A DNA stretch of 36,695 bases from Nocardiopsis xinjiangensis YIM 90004 (lineage in GTDB: Bacteria; Actinomycetota; Actinomycetes; Streptosporangiales; Streptosporangiaceae), in assembly GCF_000341145.1 (NCBI RefSeq), contig NZ_ANBE01000030.1:1-36695 (forward strand), in the 5' to 3' direction. Position numbers and translations under genes: made by a program. Under the pieces are notes generated by a model, which saw only the letters and a list, made by a program, of their open reading frames with translations, had not been told where the DNA came from and made no database searches. Position 1 is the stretch's first letter; each line of letters opens with the position of its first letter. Shown here one piece after another: positions 1 through 7,894 of the stretch.

Positions 1-114
1 CCCCGCAACTCCCTGAACTCCAGGGTGTTGCGGGGACCGCTAGAACCCGAGCCTCCGTCCCGGGGGCCGTTCGCATACGCTGACCGCGCCCTTGCCCCCG
101 CCCCCGGAGGATCG

Positions 115-1536
115 TTGAGCTACGACACGGTCGCGTTGGTCGCCCGGGAACCGGGCCTCGAGAGAGTCATCCGCGTTCTGGAGCAGACCGCCTCTGACCT
201 GTGGGTCTCACCCCACCCCGACACCGCGATGCTCGAACTGCGTGACGGCGACGGTGCGCTCCTGGCGACCGTCGAACCCGGTCTGGCGATGGCCTCCCGG
301 CAGGAGATCGGGCGGCTCTTGGGGCAGGACACACAGGACACCGCCCCGGACCCGTGCTGGTGGGTGGAGACCCGGGCCCGCCCCGACGAGGCGGGACGCC
401 GGGTCGCGGACGGCTTCGCGCAGACGTTGGCCGCCCGCCTCGGCGGCACCGTGTGGACCTCGGGCCCGGCGGACACCGCCTTCTGGACCGAGACCGCGCA
501 CCCTGCCATCGACCGCGTCACCGACCGTGCCGTCCTGGTGTCCCAGGACCGGCCCGTCGTCCCGTGGTCCTCCTGGCTCGCCGACGCCGCGGTCCGCGGT
601 GGAGGCGAGCGGGGCCTGCAACTGCGTACACCGGCCTCTTCCCGGCTCACCCTGTCCGCGTGGACGGCCGTCACCGCTTCGCGCGGGCTCTGGGTGGTGC
701 AGGACGGGGACGGCGGCCATTTCGACGGTACGAGCGGGCTTGCGCTCTCCTGGGACGAACAGCAGGGGTTCGTCCCTCACGTGCCCGATCCGCCGGGGAA
801 GCGGCGCAGAAAACCGGTCGGCCAGGTACCCGAGGGGCCCGTACCCGCGTTCCTCGACGAGCCGCCCACGGGCACACATCTGGAGGTCCGGCTCTCGATC
901 GTGCACCCGGAGGGCGAGGAACCGCGGATCGGACGCGGCGCCGAGGTCCTCGCCGAGTGCCTGTCGGGACCGCCGCCCGCCGCCTGGGACCTCCACGAAC
1001 CGCTGACCCGGCCGTGGGACCCCGCGCGCATGCTCGACTCGGCCCGGCACCGCGCCCCGGAACGGCTGCTGCTGCACTTCGCCGGCCCGTGGGAGCAGGG
1101 CCACCCCTACGTCGGGCGCATCGGTCTGACATGGAGCGGCGACGTGCTCAGCGAAGAGGTGACCATGTTGGTCGGGCTGGAGCAGGGCGCGGAGGGGCAG
1201 TCCCTCTCCCGTCTGGCGGAGACGGTGGAGGCCCTGGGCGAGAGGGACCTCTTGGACACCCTGTGGGCGCGCCGTTTCGTCGGACGTCCGGACACCACCC
1301 ACGTGCCGGTCTGGCGCGGTCTGGGTTCGCCCCTGGGGATCGCCGTCGGACCTCGCCGGGCGGAGAAGGTGGGACTCACGGCGACCGAGAACGGTCCGAT
1401 CCCTGGCACCCCCTTCGGACCACCGGAGCACCGGTCCGTCTGGTACCCGGCCCTCGGGGACGTCGACGACCCCAGGCGGGCGCTGAAAGTACTGCGGGCC
1501 CAGTGGCAGCACCTGACGGAGCACGCACAGCAGTAG
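115..1536 (+). CDS. DUF6177-like protein of a type VII secretion locus
   Basis: Function is unknown. The 473-aa product has no signal peptide or membrane segment and looks cytosolic. It resembles, from memory, the actinobacterial DUF6177 family found beside type VII secretion genes. The supporting pieces are a WWVETRAR stretch, a central VSQDRPVVPWSSWLADA segment, and a WVVQDGDGGHFDG segment, in that order. I chose the TTG at 115 because GGAGG lies at 106-110. The frame stays open upstream to a GTG at 25, but that start has no ribosome binding site and adds a low-complexity proline-rich leader. It precedes the small secreted-type proteins and the toxin by 224 nt and is probably transcribed separately or at the end of an upstream unit. 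Family assignment is fairly likely; role is inference from context. Confidence 0.7.
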   Translation: MSYDTVALVAREPGLERVIRVLEQTASDLWVSPHPDTAMLELRDGDGALLATVEPGLAMASRQEIGRLLGQDTQDTAPDPCWWVETRARPDEAGRRVADGFAQTLAARLGGTVWTSGPADTAFWTETAHPAIDRVTDRAVLVSQDRPVVPWSSWLADAAVRGGGERGLQLRTPASSRLTLSAWTAVTASRGLWVVQDGDGGHFDGTSGLALSWDEQQGFVPHVPDPPGKRRRKPVGQVPEGPVPAFLDEPPTGTHLEVRLSIVHPEGEEPRIGRGAEVLAECLSGPPPAAWDLHEPLTRPWDPARMLDSARHRAPERLLLHFAGPWEQGHPYVGRIGLTWSGDVLSEEVTMLVGLEQGAEGQSLSRLAETVEALGERDLLDTLWARRFVGRPDTTHVPVWRGLGSPLGIAVGPRRAEKVGLTATENGPIPGTPFGPPEHRSVWYPALGDVDDPRRALKVLRAQWQHLTEHAQQ

Positions 1537-1581
1537 CGGGCGGGGGTGTGGGGCCGGGCCGCAGTGAACTCCCGGTGAAGC

Positions 1582-1611
1582 GTGCGCGCCCCGTCACTGG
1601 TCAGCGCGCAC
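1582..1611 (+). terminator. Weak hairpin after the DUF6177-like gene
   Basis: An 8-bp perfect inverted repeat (GTGCGCGC at 1582-1589, GCGCGCAC at 1604-1611) with a 14-nt loop lies 45 nt after the stop codon. No T tract follows. It may be a terminator, but GC-rich repeats of this size also arise by chance. Confidence 0.25.
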
Positions 1612-1760
1612 CCGGCTCCAGGCACACCGGGGCAACACCGAACGAACGCCGCACTCGGTGAACTTTCTGCCCACAGGTGCCGTCTTCCCCCACGGAGTGA
1701 CTACTGACCGCGACGGCGCGGTCCCCAAAACAGCAACCCCCCGTTCGGACGGAGCCCCCT

Positions 1761-2105
1761 GTGAAGTTCGATATGTCTCCCCAAGCACCCGACGAGACTG
1801 ACTCGGACGAATCAGCCGCCCCTGTTCGGGCCGGTTCCGCGGCCACCGAGCCCCCCGAGGAGCCAGGGCTCAGACGCCGGTACGGCCGCGCCATCGACGA
1901 CACCCGGTCCAGCCTGGAACAGCTGCGCGCCCACGCCTGGGACCACCACCTGCGGGAGGAGCCGCAGGTCCACGGTGCGGCCACGCACGACGGCTCGGAC
2001 GACTCGGGCGGCTCGGATTCCTGGGACGGCGAAGGCGAAGGCGGAGCCCTCTTCGGCCCCGACCGGCTCTCCGGCCGGGCCCGAAGGACCGGGGGTGAGC
2101 GGTGA
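1761..2105 (+). CDS. Small acidic protein of the type VII secretion locus
   Basis: This 114-aa protein is not recognised. It is rich in Asp, Glu, Ser and Gly, especially in its C-terminal half (residues 75-95), and has one probable helix near residues 36-65 with charged heptad-like spacing. There is no signal peptide or membrane segment. The GTG start at 1761 has GGAG at 1751-1754. Its stop overlaps the next start by 4 nt (GTGA), so it is translationally coupled to the small secreted-type helical protein and then to the toxin. The position suggests a chaperone, co-secreted partner or small structural component, but nothing in the sequence proves this. Confidence 0.7.
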   Translation: MKFDMSPQAPDETDSDESAAPVRAGSAATEPPEEPGLRRRYGRAIDDTRSSLEQLRAHAWDHHLREEPQVHGAATHDGSDDSGGSDSWDGEGEGGALFGPDRLSGRARRTGGER

Positions 2106-2458
2106 GTACCTGGAACATCGACGTCTACGGCGTCAACGGGGTGCTGAACGTCTACGACGGCCAGCTCGGCACCGAGGGCGGCGGGCTGTCCGAGGAGATC
2201 GACTCCACCTCGCGCGGCCTCGACATGGCGTTGGAGAACGCCAAGAGCCCGCCGGTGGAGACGGCCCTGGCCGGGTTCCTCGAGAACTACGCGGAGCGGA
2301 CCGAGTCGATGTTCCTCAAGGGGCTCTCCTGCCTGAAGGGCGCCGCCGACGCCACGGTCGCCTACCAGAGGGGCGACCACGAGATGGCGCTGACCGCCCA
2401 GGAGGACGCCGGCAACATCGATGCGCTCGACCTGGACATGGGCGGGGAGGGCTCGTGA
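2102..2458 (+). CDS. DUF6507-like small helical type VII secretion substrate/partner
   Basis: A 118-aa predominantly helical protein with WXG100-like size. It starts STWNIDVYGVNGVL, which resembles the actinobacterial DUF6507 family (from memory). A YxxxD secretion signal is visible as YQRGD at residues 88-92, after the second putative helix. ESX/WXG100 proteins use this motif in the C-terminal part of a helical hairpin. A strict WXG turn is not seen. The GTG start at 2102 overlaps the previous stop, and its own stop overlaps the toxin start at 2455 by 4 nt. The most economical role is a dimer partner or export adaptor for the adjacent toxin, as small WXG100-like proteins do for LXG-type toxins. 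That role is inference. Confidence 0.75.
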   Translation: MSTWNIDVYGVNGVLNVYDGQLGTEGGGLSEEIDSTSRGLDMALENAKSPPVETALAGFLENYAERTESMFLKGLSCLKGAADATVAYQRGDHEMALTAQEDAGNIDALDLDMGGEGS

Positions 2459-5241
2459 GCGGTTTCGAACCCACCCAGGCCCAGACCGGCGTCGGCTACA
2501 ACATGTTCACGCTGATCGATCCGGATGCGATCCCCTACCCGGAGACCGACACGTGGTCGTTGAACTACGCCGCCGAGACGATCCGCAGCGGCGGCGAAGA
2601 GATGGCTTCCCTCTCCGAGGACATGGAGACCACCTGGCAAGGGTTGCAGGAGCACTACACCGCACCCGAGTCCGAGACCCTGTTCGCCGCGGTCGAGCCG
2701 GTGGTCTCCGCCGGCGAGGACCTGCAGGGCGATCTGGCCACCGTGGCCACCGCGTTGGAGGACTTGGCCGAAGCAGCCGCCGAAGCCCGGCGCAAGCTCA
2801 ACACCCTCAAGATCGAAGCGCAGTCCTTCGCCCGTGATCTGCAGGACCGCAAGACCTGGTGGCTGGACCGCAACGAGGAGGACGACGAGTGGGCCATCGA
2901 GACCAACCTCAACCTCAAGTCCGAGGTGAACAGTGCCTGGTCGGACTTCACCTCCGCTGAGATCGACTGCGCCAACGCCATCTCCGGCATCCACAGCGAC
3001 CTCGTCTTCACCGACCCCGATGCCGCCACCGGTGCCGGCAACGAGCTGGTCTACGGCGAGTCGGGACAGTTCATCGACCTCGGTGACGGCAGCTTCTCCG
3101 AGGTCTTCACCGGCACGGCCGCGTGGCAGCTCGACAACCTGACCGAATGGGCCGGGCAGGAGTTCCACCCGGGCGACGTGGAGTTCGAAGACAGCAGCAA
3201 CCAGGCCGCCTGGGACACCCTCGTGGTCGGGCTCGCTTTCGGCACGGTGCAGGGCCTGGCGACCAAGAGCGGCTACTGGCGCCCGGAGACCGGCTGGTCC
3301 TCCAACAGCGACGAGTACGTCGACAACCTGAAGACGACCTGGAAAGAGACCGGCATGGAGGCCGCGTCCCTGGTCGGGATCCACAACGAGGACGGGTGGC
3401 TGTACCAACCCAGCACCGAGGACCCGCACGCCAACCTCAGCTGGGACTGGTGGTGGGGCAACATCGAGGAGTCGGGGCGCGACATCCGGGAAGGGCACAC
3501 GGCCTGGTCCCAGCGGGAGAGCGACCCCGAGTACCACGAGACCTACACCGCCATCAACACGGTTCTGTTGATCCCCGGAGCGCCGGTCAAGGTGGTCAAG
3601 GAGATCATCACCTTCGGCGGGCCGGACGGCAGCAGCGGCAGCGGCGGAGCGCCCGACGAGCCCGGTACCGGGGCGAATCCGTTCAGCGGCCAGGGTGGAG
3701 GAGCGCCCGGCACCGGAGGCTCGAACCGGGACATCAGCGACATCGCCGAGGAGGGGCGCACCCCGATCACCGAGCGCCTCGACGACGCGCTGGAGCAGAC
3801 ACCCGTCCTGGGCCCGGAGGGGCCGGGTCCGGGAGCTCCGGGTGGGTCCTCCGGGCCTTCCGAGCCCAGCGGACCGGGAGCACCTGACGCGCCGGGCGGC
3901 CCCCCGAGGCAGGACCCTCCGAACCAGGGGACCGGAACACAGGAGGGACCGCGTGAAGGTGGCCAGAGCCCACGTGGCGACCAGGGCCGGGAGCGCCCCG
4001 GGACGGGGGACCAGCGCGACCGCGAGGGTGCGACACCGCCGGCCACCGGCGGCGGAAGCGACGCGCCCGGCGACGGCCGCGGATCCGGTACCCAGGACCG
4101 GGAAGGCCCCGAAGGGACTGGGGACTCCACGCGGCCCCGCGGCGATCAGGAGAGGCCGAGGGACCCGACCGGACAGCGTGACGACGAGGACAGGTCGGGC
4201 CACGATCAGAGAGGCGGTACGAACCAGGACGGCGAACAGAGAGGTCGTCACGACGAAGACCGCAAGGGCCCGGAAGCCGAGACCGGCGGTGGCGGCAGCG
4301 ACCGCGGCGGCGGTGACGGGCCTCCGCCCACCTCACCCGGCGACGAATCCGGGCAAGGTGGTTCCGACGACGAGGGACGTGAGGACGGGAGCGATGGCGG
4401 GAACGGGGAGAGCGACCAAGGTTCCCCGCCGCTTTCGGATGAGGAGCGGAAAAAGTCCGAGAAGGCTGACAATCTCGAAAGTCAGCTACTCCAAGCGGGG
4501 TTGACCAACGAGCAGATTATCGACCTGCGTGGGGACCACCCGCGTCTTGGGGATGAGTGGCAGCGTGTAGCGAGTGCTGTCGGACAGCAATACAACGGGA
4601 AGATAGTGGGCGAAATGCTCCCCCGAACCACACAGTTCGCCCTCGACGGGGCTAGCAGCCCGCGTGAGTTCGCCTACAGGTACGAGTACTACAAGGCTAC
4701 GTTCGACGAACTCGTAAGACAGATAGGACTCGAAGGAACTGGAAAGAAACTAGCTCAAGAGCAAGTCGCGAATCAGATTCCACACATGGACGTAGCGGCC
4801 CAGCTCGAAGCGGACCATTCCGTTGTTAACGAAATGCGCGGCGGCGAACGGGCAAGGGTAGACACGAACCTGCCCCCCGATACCTTGCAGCAAGCGGTTC
4901 GCGAGCAAGCTGGAAACATTGATTTTGGACATCAGACAGGCTCCGCCTACCATGGAAGAAAGCATTACAAGGAAATTCTACCCGATGAGAAGAATGGAAA
5001 TGTCATTGAAGACTATCTAAACAGTACAGAGCAAACTATTAAACATGGAACAATAACAGAACAAGTCACCCTCGAAGGCGGGTCAGAACGACTGACATTT
5101 CGCCGGCCAGCGCCTGACGAAAGTGGCAACCATGATCCAGACAGAAAGGGGAGATACAATTATCTTAGGGCATTTGTAATTATCAAAAACAACGGAGATC
5201 TTGTCATAACCACGCACGGAAATGAAAAAGTTGAGGAGTAG
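2455..5241 (+). CDS. Type VII secretion-type polymorphic toxin, probable nuclease tip
   Basis: A 928-aa modular protein. Residues 1-130 are helical with a WXG-type turn (W61-Q62-G63), as in WXG100-fold export domains. Residues 130-390 form a Trp/Asp-rich region of unknown fold. Residues about 395-660 are a hydrophilic Gly/Pro/Asp/Arg/Glu-rich linker. Residues 662-928 form a distinct C-terminal module. Its end contains HQTGSAYHGRKHY (residues 826-838), then a segment with RYNYLRAFVIIKNNGDLVITTHG. His/Lys clusters followed by an NG-x-hydrophobic-T-x-H strand recall BECR-fold ribonuclease toxins (the EndoU/barnase/colicin D group); this is inference. DNA encoding the C-terminal module is clearly AT-richer than what precedes it. 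The GTG at 2455 is used because of the 4-nt overlap with the previous gene. An immunity-type gene begins 3 nt after the stop. Confidence 0.8.
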   Translation: MSGFEPTQAQTGVGYNMFTLIDPDAIPYPETDTWSLNYAAETIRSGGEEMASLSEDMETTWQGLQEHYTAPESETLFAAVEPVVSAGEDLQGDLATVATALEDLAEAAAEARRKLNTLKIEAQSFARDLQDRKTWWLDRNEEDDEWAIETNLNLKSEVNSAWSDFTSAEIDCANAISGIHSDLVFTDPDAATGAGNELVYGESGQFIDLGDGSFSEVFTGTAAWQLDNLTEWAGQEFHPGDVEFEDSSNQAAWDTLVVGLAFGTVQGLATKSGYWRPETGWSSNSDEYVDNLKTTWKETGMEAASLVGIHNEDGWLYQPSTEDPHANLSWDWWWGNIEESGRDIREGHTAWSQRESDPEYHETYTAINTVLLIPGAPVKVVKEIITFGGPDGSSGSGGAPDEPGTGANPFSGQGGGAPGTGGSNRDISDIAEEGRTPITERLDDALEQTPVLGPEGPGPGAPGGSSGPSEPSGPGAPDAPGGPPRQDPPNQGTGTQEGPREGGQSPRGDQGRERPGTGDQRDREGATPPATGGGSDAPGDGRGSGTQDREGPEGTGDSTRPRGDQERPRDPTGQRDDEDRSGHDQRGGTNQDGEQRGRHDEDRKGPEAETGGGGSDRGGGDGPPPTSPGDESGQGGSDDEGREDGSDGGNGESDQGSPPLSDEERKKSEKADNLESQLLQAGLTNEQIIDLRGDHPRLGDEWQRVASAVGQQYNGKIVGEMLPRTTQFALDGASSPREFAYRYEYYKATFDELVRQIGLEGTGKKLAQEQVANQIPHMDVAAQLEADHSVVNEMRGGERARVDTNLPPDTLQQAVREQAGNIDFGHQTGSAYHGRKHYKEILPDEKNGNVIEDYLNSTEQTIKHGTITEQVTLEGGSERLTFRRPAPDESGNHDPDRKGRYNYLRAFVIIKNNGDLVITTHGNEKVEE
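3640..4435 (+). other. Low-complexity linker region inside the toxin gene
   Basis: This stretch encodes a long run of short Gly-, Pro-, Asp-, Arg-, Glu- and Gln-rich units with no hydrophobic core. It separates the export module from the toxin tip. The very high G+C content ends at about 4435, where A+T-rich codons begin. The boundary is a plausible recombination junction for cassette exchange. Confidence 0.6.
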
Positions 5242-5244
5242 ATC

Positions 5245-5802
5245 ATGCCATCCTCCGATTCAAGCATATTTAAGTTTCTATATGGGAAACTCGAAGCCTT
5301 GCAAGAGAAAGGCGGGGAAGGCAGGGCCACAATAATAATTGACAACATTCCCTCTCTTCACCTTGAACTCCGAAACTCTCCTCTGGATCCTGAAAAAGTC
5401 ACGCGATTCAAATCGCTCCTCTCCGAGGTTCTAACTAACGGAAATAATTTTAAACACCTCAGGCATTACACAGACCTCTGCTCCAGCTTTGCGGAACGAG
5501 GGCGTCTCGATGGTTTTGAAAACGCTTGCTTGATGCGCTCGTCCCTCAAAATTCTCGACGAAGAATATCTGGACTGGAGCAAATCTGAGTACCCGCGAAA
5601 CAGAAATCTTTTCAAGGAAGACCTCGAGTACATAGACGAGATACTCGAGGAGGTTTCGGACGAAGCCCCACCTGTTCGAGAGAAAGATATTCCGGAGTGG
5701 GCAGATCAGAGCCACTGGTGGTGGTGGGCTCCAAAATGCCAGGACATGAGCGAGGCGGAGCGCTACGATCGCATCCACTACGAGGAACTCGGACTCTGGT
5801 AA
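5245..5802 (+). CDS. Putative immunity protein for the adjacent toxin
   Basis: A 185-aa acidic cytosolic protein, not recognised as a named family. It begins 3 nt after the toxin stop, with GAGGAG at 5233-5238 overlapping the toxin's last codons, so the two are co-translated. Its base composition is low in G+C, like the toxin tip and unlike the rest of the window, which suggests they moved together. A striking SHWWWWAPK motif sits at residues 156-164, followed by an acidic C-terminal tail. No signal peptide or membrane helix is seen, as expected for an immunity protein acting on an intracellular nuclease. The role is inferred from position, size and composition, not from homology. Confidence 0.7.
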   Translation: MPSSDSSIFKFLYGKLEALQEKGGEGRATIIIDNIPSLHLELRNSPLDPEKVTRFKSLLSEVLTNGNNFKHLRHYTDLCSSFAERGRLDGFENACLMRSSLKILDEEYLDWSKSEYPRNRNLFKEDLEYIDEILEEVSDEAPPVREKDIPEWADQSHWWWWAPKCQDMSEAERYDRIHYEELGLW

Positions 5803-5815
5803 AGATTGGAATCCA

Positions 5816-6784
5816 ATGACACACGAACCATCACCAGAAGAGGCAGCAGCCGCGCGGCTAATCGCTGACCCGGGTCTCGTACAGCGGCGGCTCTCCGCGG
5901 ACTTGCAAGCGGTGGCTGCCCTGAACCGCGGCCACGTTCGACTCGATCCGAGTGCCGGCACCGAAGCATTGGTGTCCCAGGTTCGGGACACAGCAGACCG
6001 CATTGGCTTCGAGTCGCCACTGGCGGCAGCCACCCTGTCCAAGCGGTTCTCCGTCGAGCTGCCCCTCAGCGAGCGCAGCCCACACAAGATCGAGGCATAC
6101 CACCGCGCCGCTACCAGAACACTCCGAGAGGGGACTCTGGCCTCTGATCAGCCCGGATCAGACCGAACGCGCTACCTGGATTTCCAACGCAACGCGATGG
6201 AAGCCGGCCTCGTCTCTCTCACTCTCTCCGCTCGGATACATCTCGTCTCCGACGGCTCCGCATGGCTTGATGCCTTCGGCTGGCCGAACTCACCCAAGCG
6301 ACCGGTGCACACCTTCGCCGGGAGCCCCGAAGAACTCATCTCGCAAGCCCAGCGTGATTTGCAAGCGGAAGATGTCCCGTTGGAGCGAGCTCTGCTCATG
6401 CTTCTCGGAGCGACTCTCCAGAGCGGCAACGAACTGGATCTGACGGACACCCTGCGCCTGCAGATCGCCGAATCGGTCACCAATCGCCGAGGAGAGCTGA
6501 ACATCTGCATCAGCCGGGCAGAAGACTACGCCTCAGCCTCTGAGGACGGGCCGTGGTATTCCGCTTGCCTCTACCGCTCGCTCTTGGAGAACGTGTTCGA
6601 GAAGTTCCTCGGAAGCGCGACCTTCGACCTCATCGACGAAGAGGAACTCTCAGAACTCGATAACGAGCTCTCTGAGAAATTGCCGCACGCACACACAGCC
6701 TCGGCCTCCGCAGTGCCGGCAAGGGTCCCTGAAGGGCATTGGTGGTGGGAAATGGCCATCACGGAACACGGAAGCCAGCCGTAA
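5816..6784 (+). CDS. Uncharacterised protein next to the toxin-immunity pair
   Basis: A 322-aa soluble, mostly helical protein without a recognised domain. The ATG at 5816 follows the immunity gene by 13 nt, with only a weak GGA upstream. A GHWWWEMA motif at residues 307-314, close to the C-terminus, resembles the HWWWW motif of the preceding protein. The acidic segment at residues 272-290 (IDEEELSELDNELSEK) may be a coiled coil. Base composition is intermediate between the toxin tip and the high-G+C genes. It could be a second immunity protein or a regulator of the module; a distant relation to immunity families of similar length (for example Imm49) came to mind but could not be supported. 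Confidence 0.65.
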   Translation: MTHEPSPEEAAAARLIADPGLVQRRLSADLQAVAALNRGHVRLDPSAGTEALVSQVRDTADRIGFESPLAAATLSKRFSVELPLSERSPHKIEAYHRAATRTLREGTLASDQPGSDRTRYLDFQRNAMEAGLVSLTLSARIHLVSDGSAWLDAFGWPNSPKRPVHTFAGSPEELISQAQRDLQAEDVPLERALLMLLGATLQSGNELDLTDTLRLQIAESVTNRRGELNICISRAEDYASASEDGPWYSACLYRSLLENVFEKFLGSATFDLIDEEELSELDNELSEKLPHAHTASASAVPARVPEGHWWWEMAITEHGSQP

Positions 6785-6897
6785 TTAGATGTCCCCAGGA
6801 TCGCGGTACGAGACGCCCACAGACAATAAGATACGCGAACCCTGGACAACGTGTGAGCTATTCGGCGCACAGACTTCACGGTCGTAGGGTGCGAGAT

Positions 6898-7650
6898 ATG
6901 GTCGGCAAAGCAACGACCCCGGTTCACTACTATCTGATCCACCTGAAGGGCAGGCCCATCGCCGCCCTGCTGACGCAGGGCGAGCGCAACGCCAAATTCC
7001 TCGCAATCATGGAAGCCACCGACCTTGAAACCAGGCTCAGTGCCAGCGAAACTTGGGGCAAACGGCTGGTGAAGGACGCCGAACAGGGACTGACTCCCAT
7101 GGAATCCATCCAACGGTGGCGAGGCGTAGCTTCCGAAGCCAGCGTCGGTGGCATCCCAGCCGAGGCGGAACTCCACACGTGCACCGACTTGGTTGAGTTG
7201 GACCAGCTCCTCAACCCCGAGCTCGAACCGGTGGAGGATGACCTCACGAGACTCCTCCAAGACCCTGAGCACCTGTACGGCCGCGACTGGGGCCCGCTCA
7301 TCATGGAGAAGGTGGAAACGGGATACAGAATCGTCGCCCAAAGCGAGATCACCTACCTCCCCGTGCGTCTGGGCGGAACCGTCATCGGCTACTTGTGGGC
7401 CTCCGATAACGAAAACGCTCGTTGGTACATCCCCCGCCCGGCCGCGGGACCTCCCGCTTGGCGGGCGGAGCGGTGGTGGATGAGGCAGGCCGTCGACGCC
7501 GCCGGTAGAGACCTCTCACCCACCCAGGCCCTGAGGGAGCGCATCGGCCTCCCCGAGGACCCGGTCGGTGGCAGGATCGACCCCGCCGACCAGGAACGAA
7601 CAGCTCCCAGCCCAGACACCCTCGAACGGATTGCCCAAGGAACGCTCTGA
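6898..7650 (+). CDS. Uncharacterised protein at the end of the toxin island
   Basis: A 250-aa soluble protein of unknown function. The ATG at 6898 has AGGG at 6886-6889; in-frame GTG codons at 6853 and 6889 are possible alternatives, so the N-terminus is uncertain. The N-terminal part begins with a strand-like HYYLIHLKGRPIAALLT segment. The centre has TYLPVRLGGTVIGYLWASD, followed by WRAERWWMRQAVDAAGRDLSP. A 113-nt gap separates it from the previous gene, so it may have its own promoter. It resembles hypothetical proteins I associate with streptomycete toxin loci, but no function can be assigned. It lies before a change back to very high G+C in the exporter genes. Confidence 0.6.
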   Translation: MVGKATTPVHYYLIHLKGRPIAALLTQGERNAKFLAIMEATDLETRLSASETWGKRLVKDAEQGLTPMESIQRWRGVASEASVGGIPAEAELHTCTDLVELDQLLNPELEPVEDDLTRLLQDPEHLYGRDWGPLIMEKVETGYRIVAQSEITYLPVRLGGTVIGYLWASDNENARWYIPRPAAGPPAWRAERWWMRQAVDAAGRDLSPTQALRERIGLPEDPVGGRIDPADQERTAPSPDTLERIAQGTL

Positions 7651-7894
7651 GCTCTGTGCCTGAACCAGGACTGGACAACGATGGGGAGGGAGGCCGACGG
7701 AGGCTTCGCGCGGGAATTCGAACGGCTCGGATCCCTGTGCACACGTGTCCTGGGGTCGCGGCGAAGCCGAGCGCACCCGGCGGGGCGTGGAGTGAAGGTC
7801 TCGGCGGGTGTCCGGTAGTGGACAGAACCCGGGTGCGCGGGGGCGGGCGCTGGTAGGCAGAAGCGACCTTCTTCCCCGAGGACGAGGAGTCGCG

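Noticed and set aside
2362..4251. A 629-codon minus-strand frame opposite the toxin gene
   Set aside because: It has no ribosome site or recognisable domain and mirrors the low-complexity linker; the plus-strand toxin with coupled start is better supported.
6739..6897. Longer N-terminus for the 250-aa protein overlapping the previous gene
   Set aside because: The extra segment overlaps a real coding end, has no ribosome site and reads as a basic, low-complexity leader.
7700..7760. A TTCGAA-containing stretch that looks like a tRNA T-loop
   Set aside because: No matching acceptor, D or anticodon stems could be drawn around it, and no CCA end is present.
7681..7818. A 45-codon plus-strand frame before the exporter pair, considered as a peptide precursor
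   Set aside because: No ribosome site at proper spacing, one cysteine, no leader/core pattern, and no modifying enzyme nearby.
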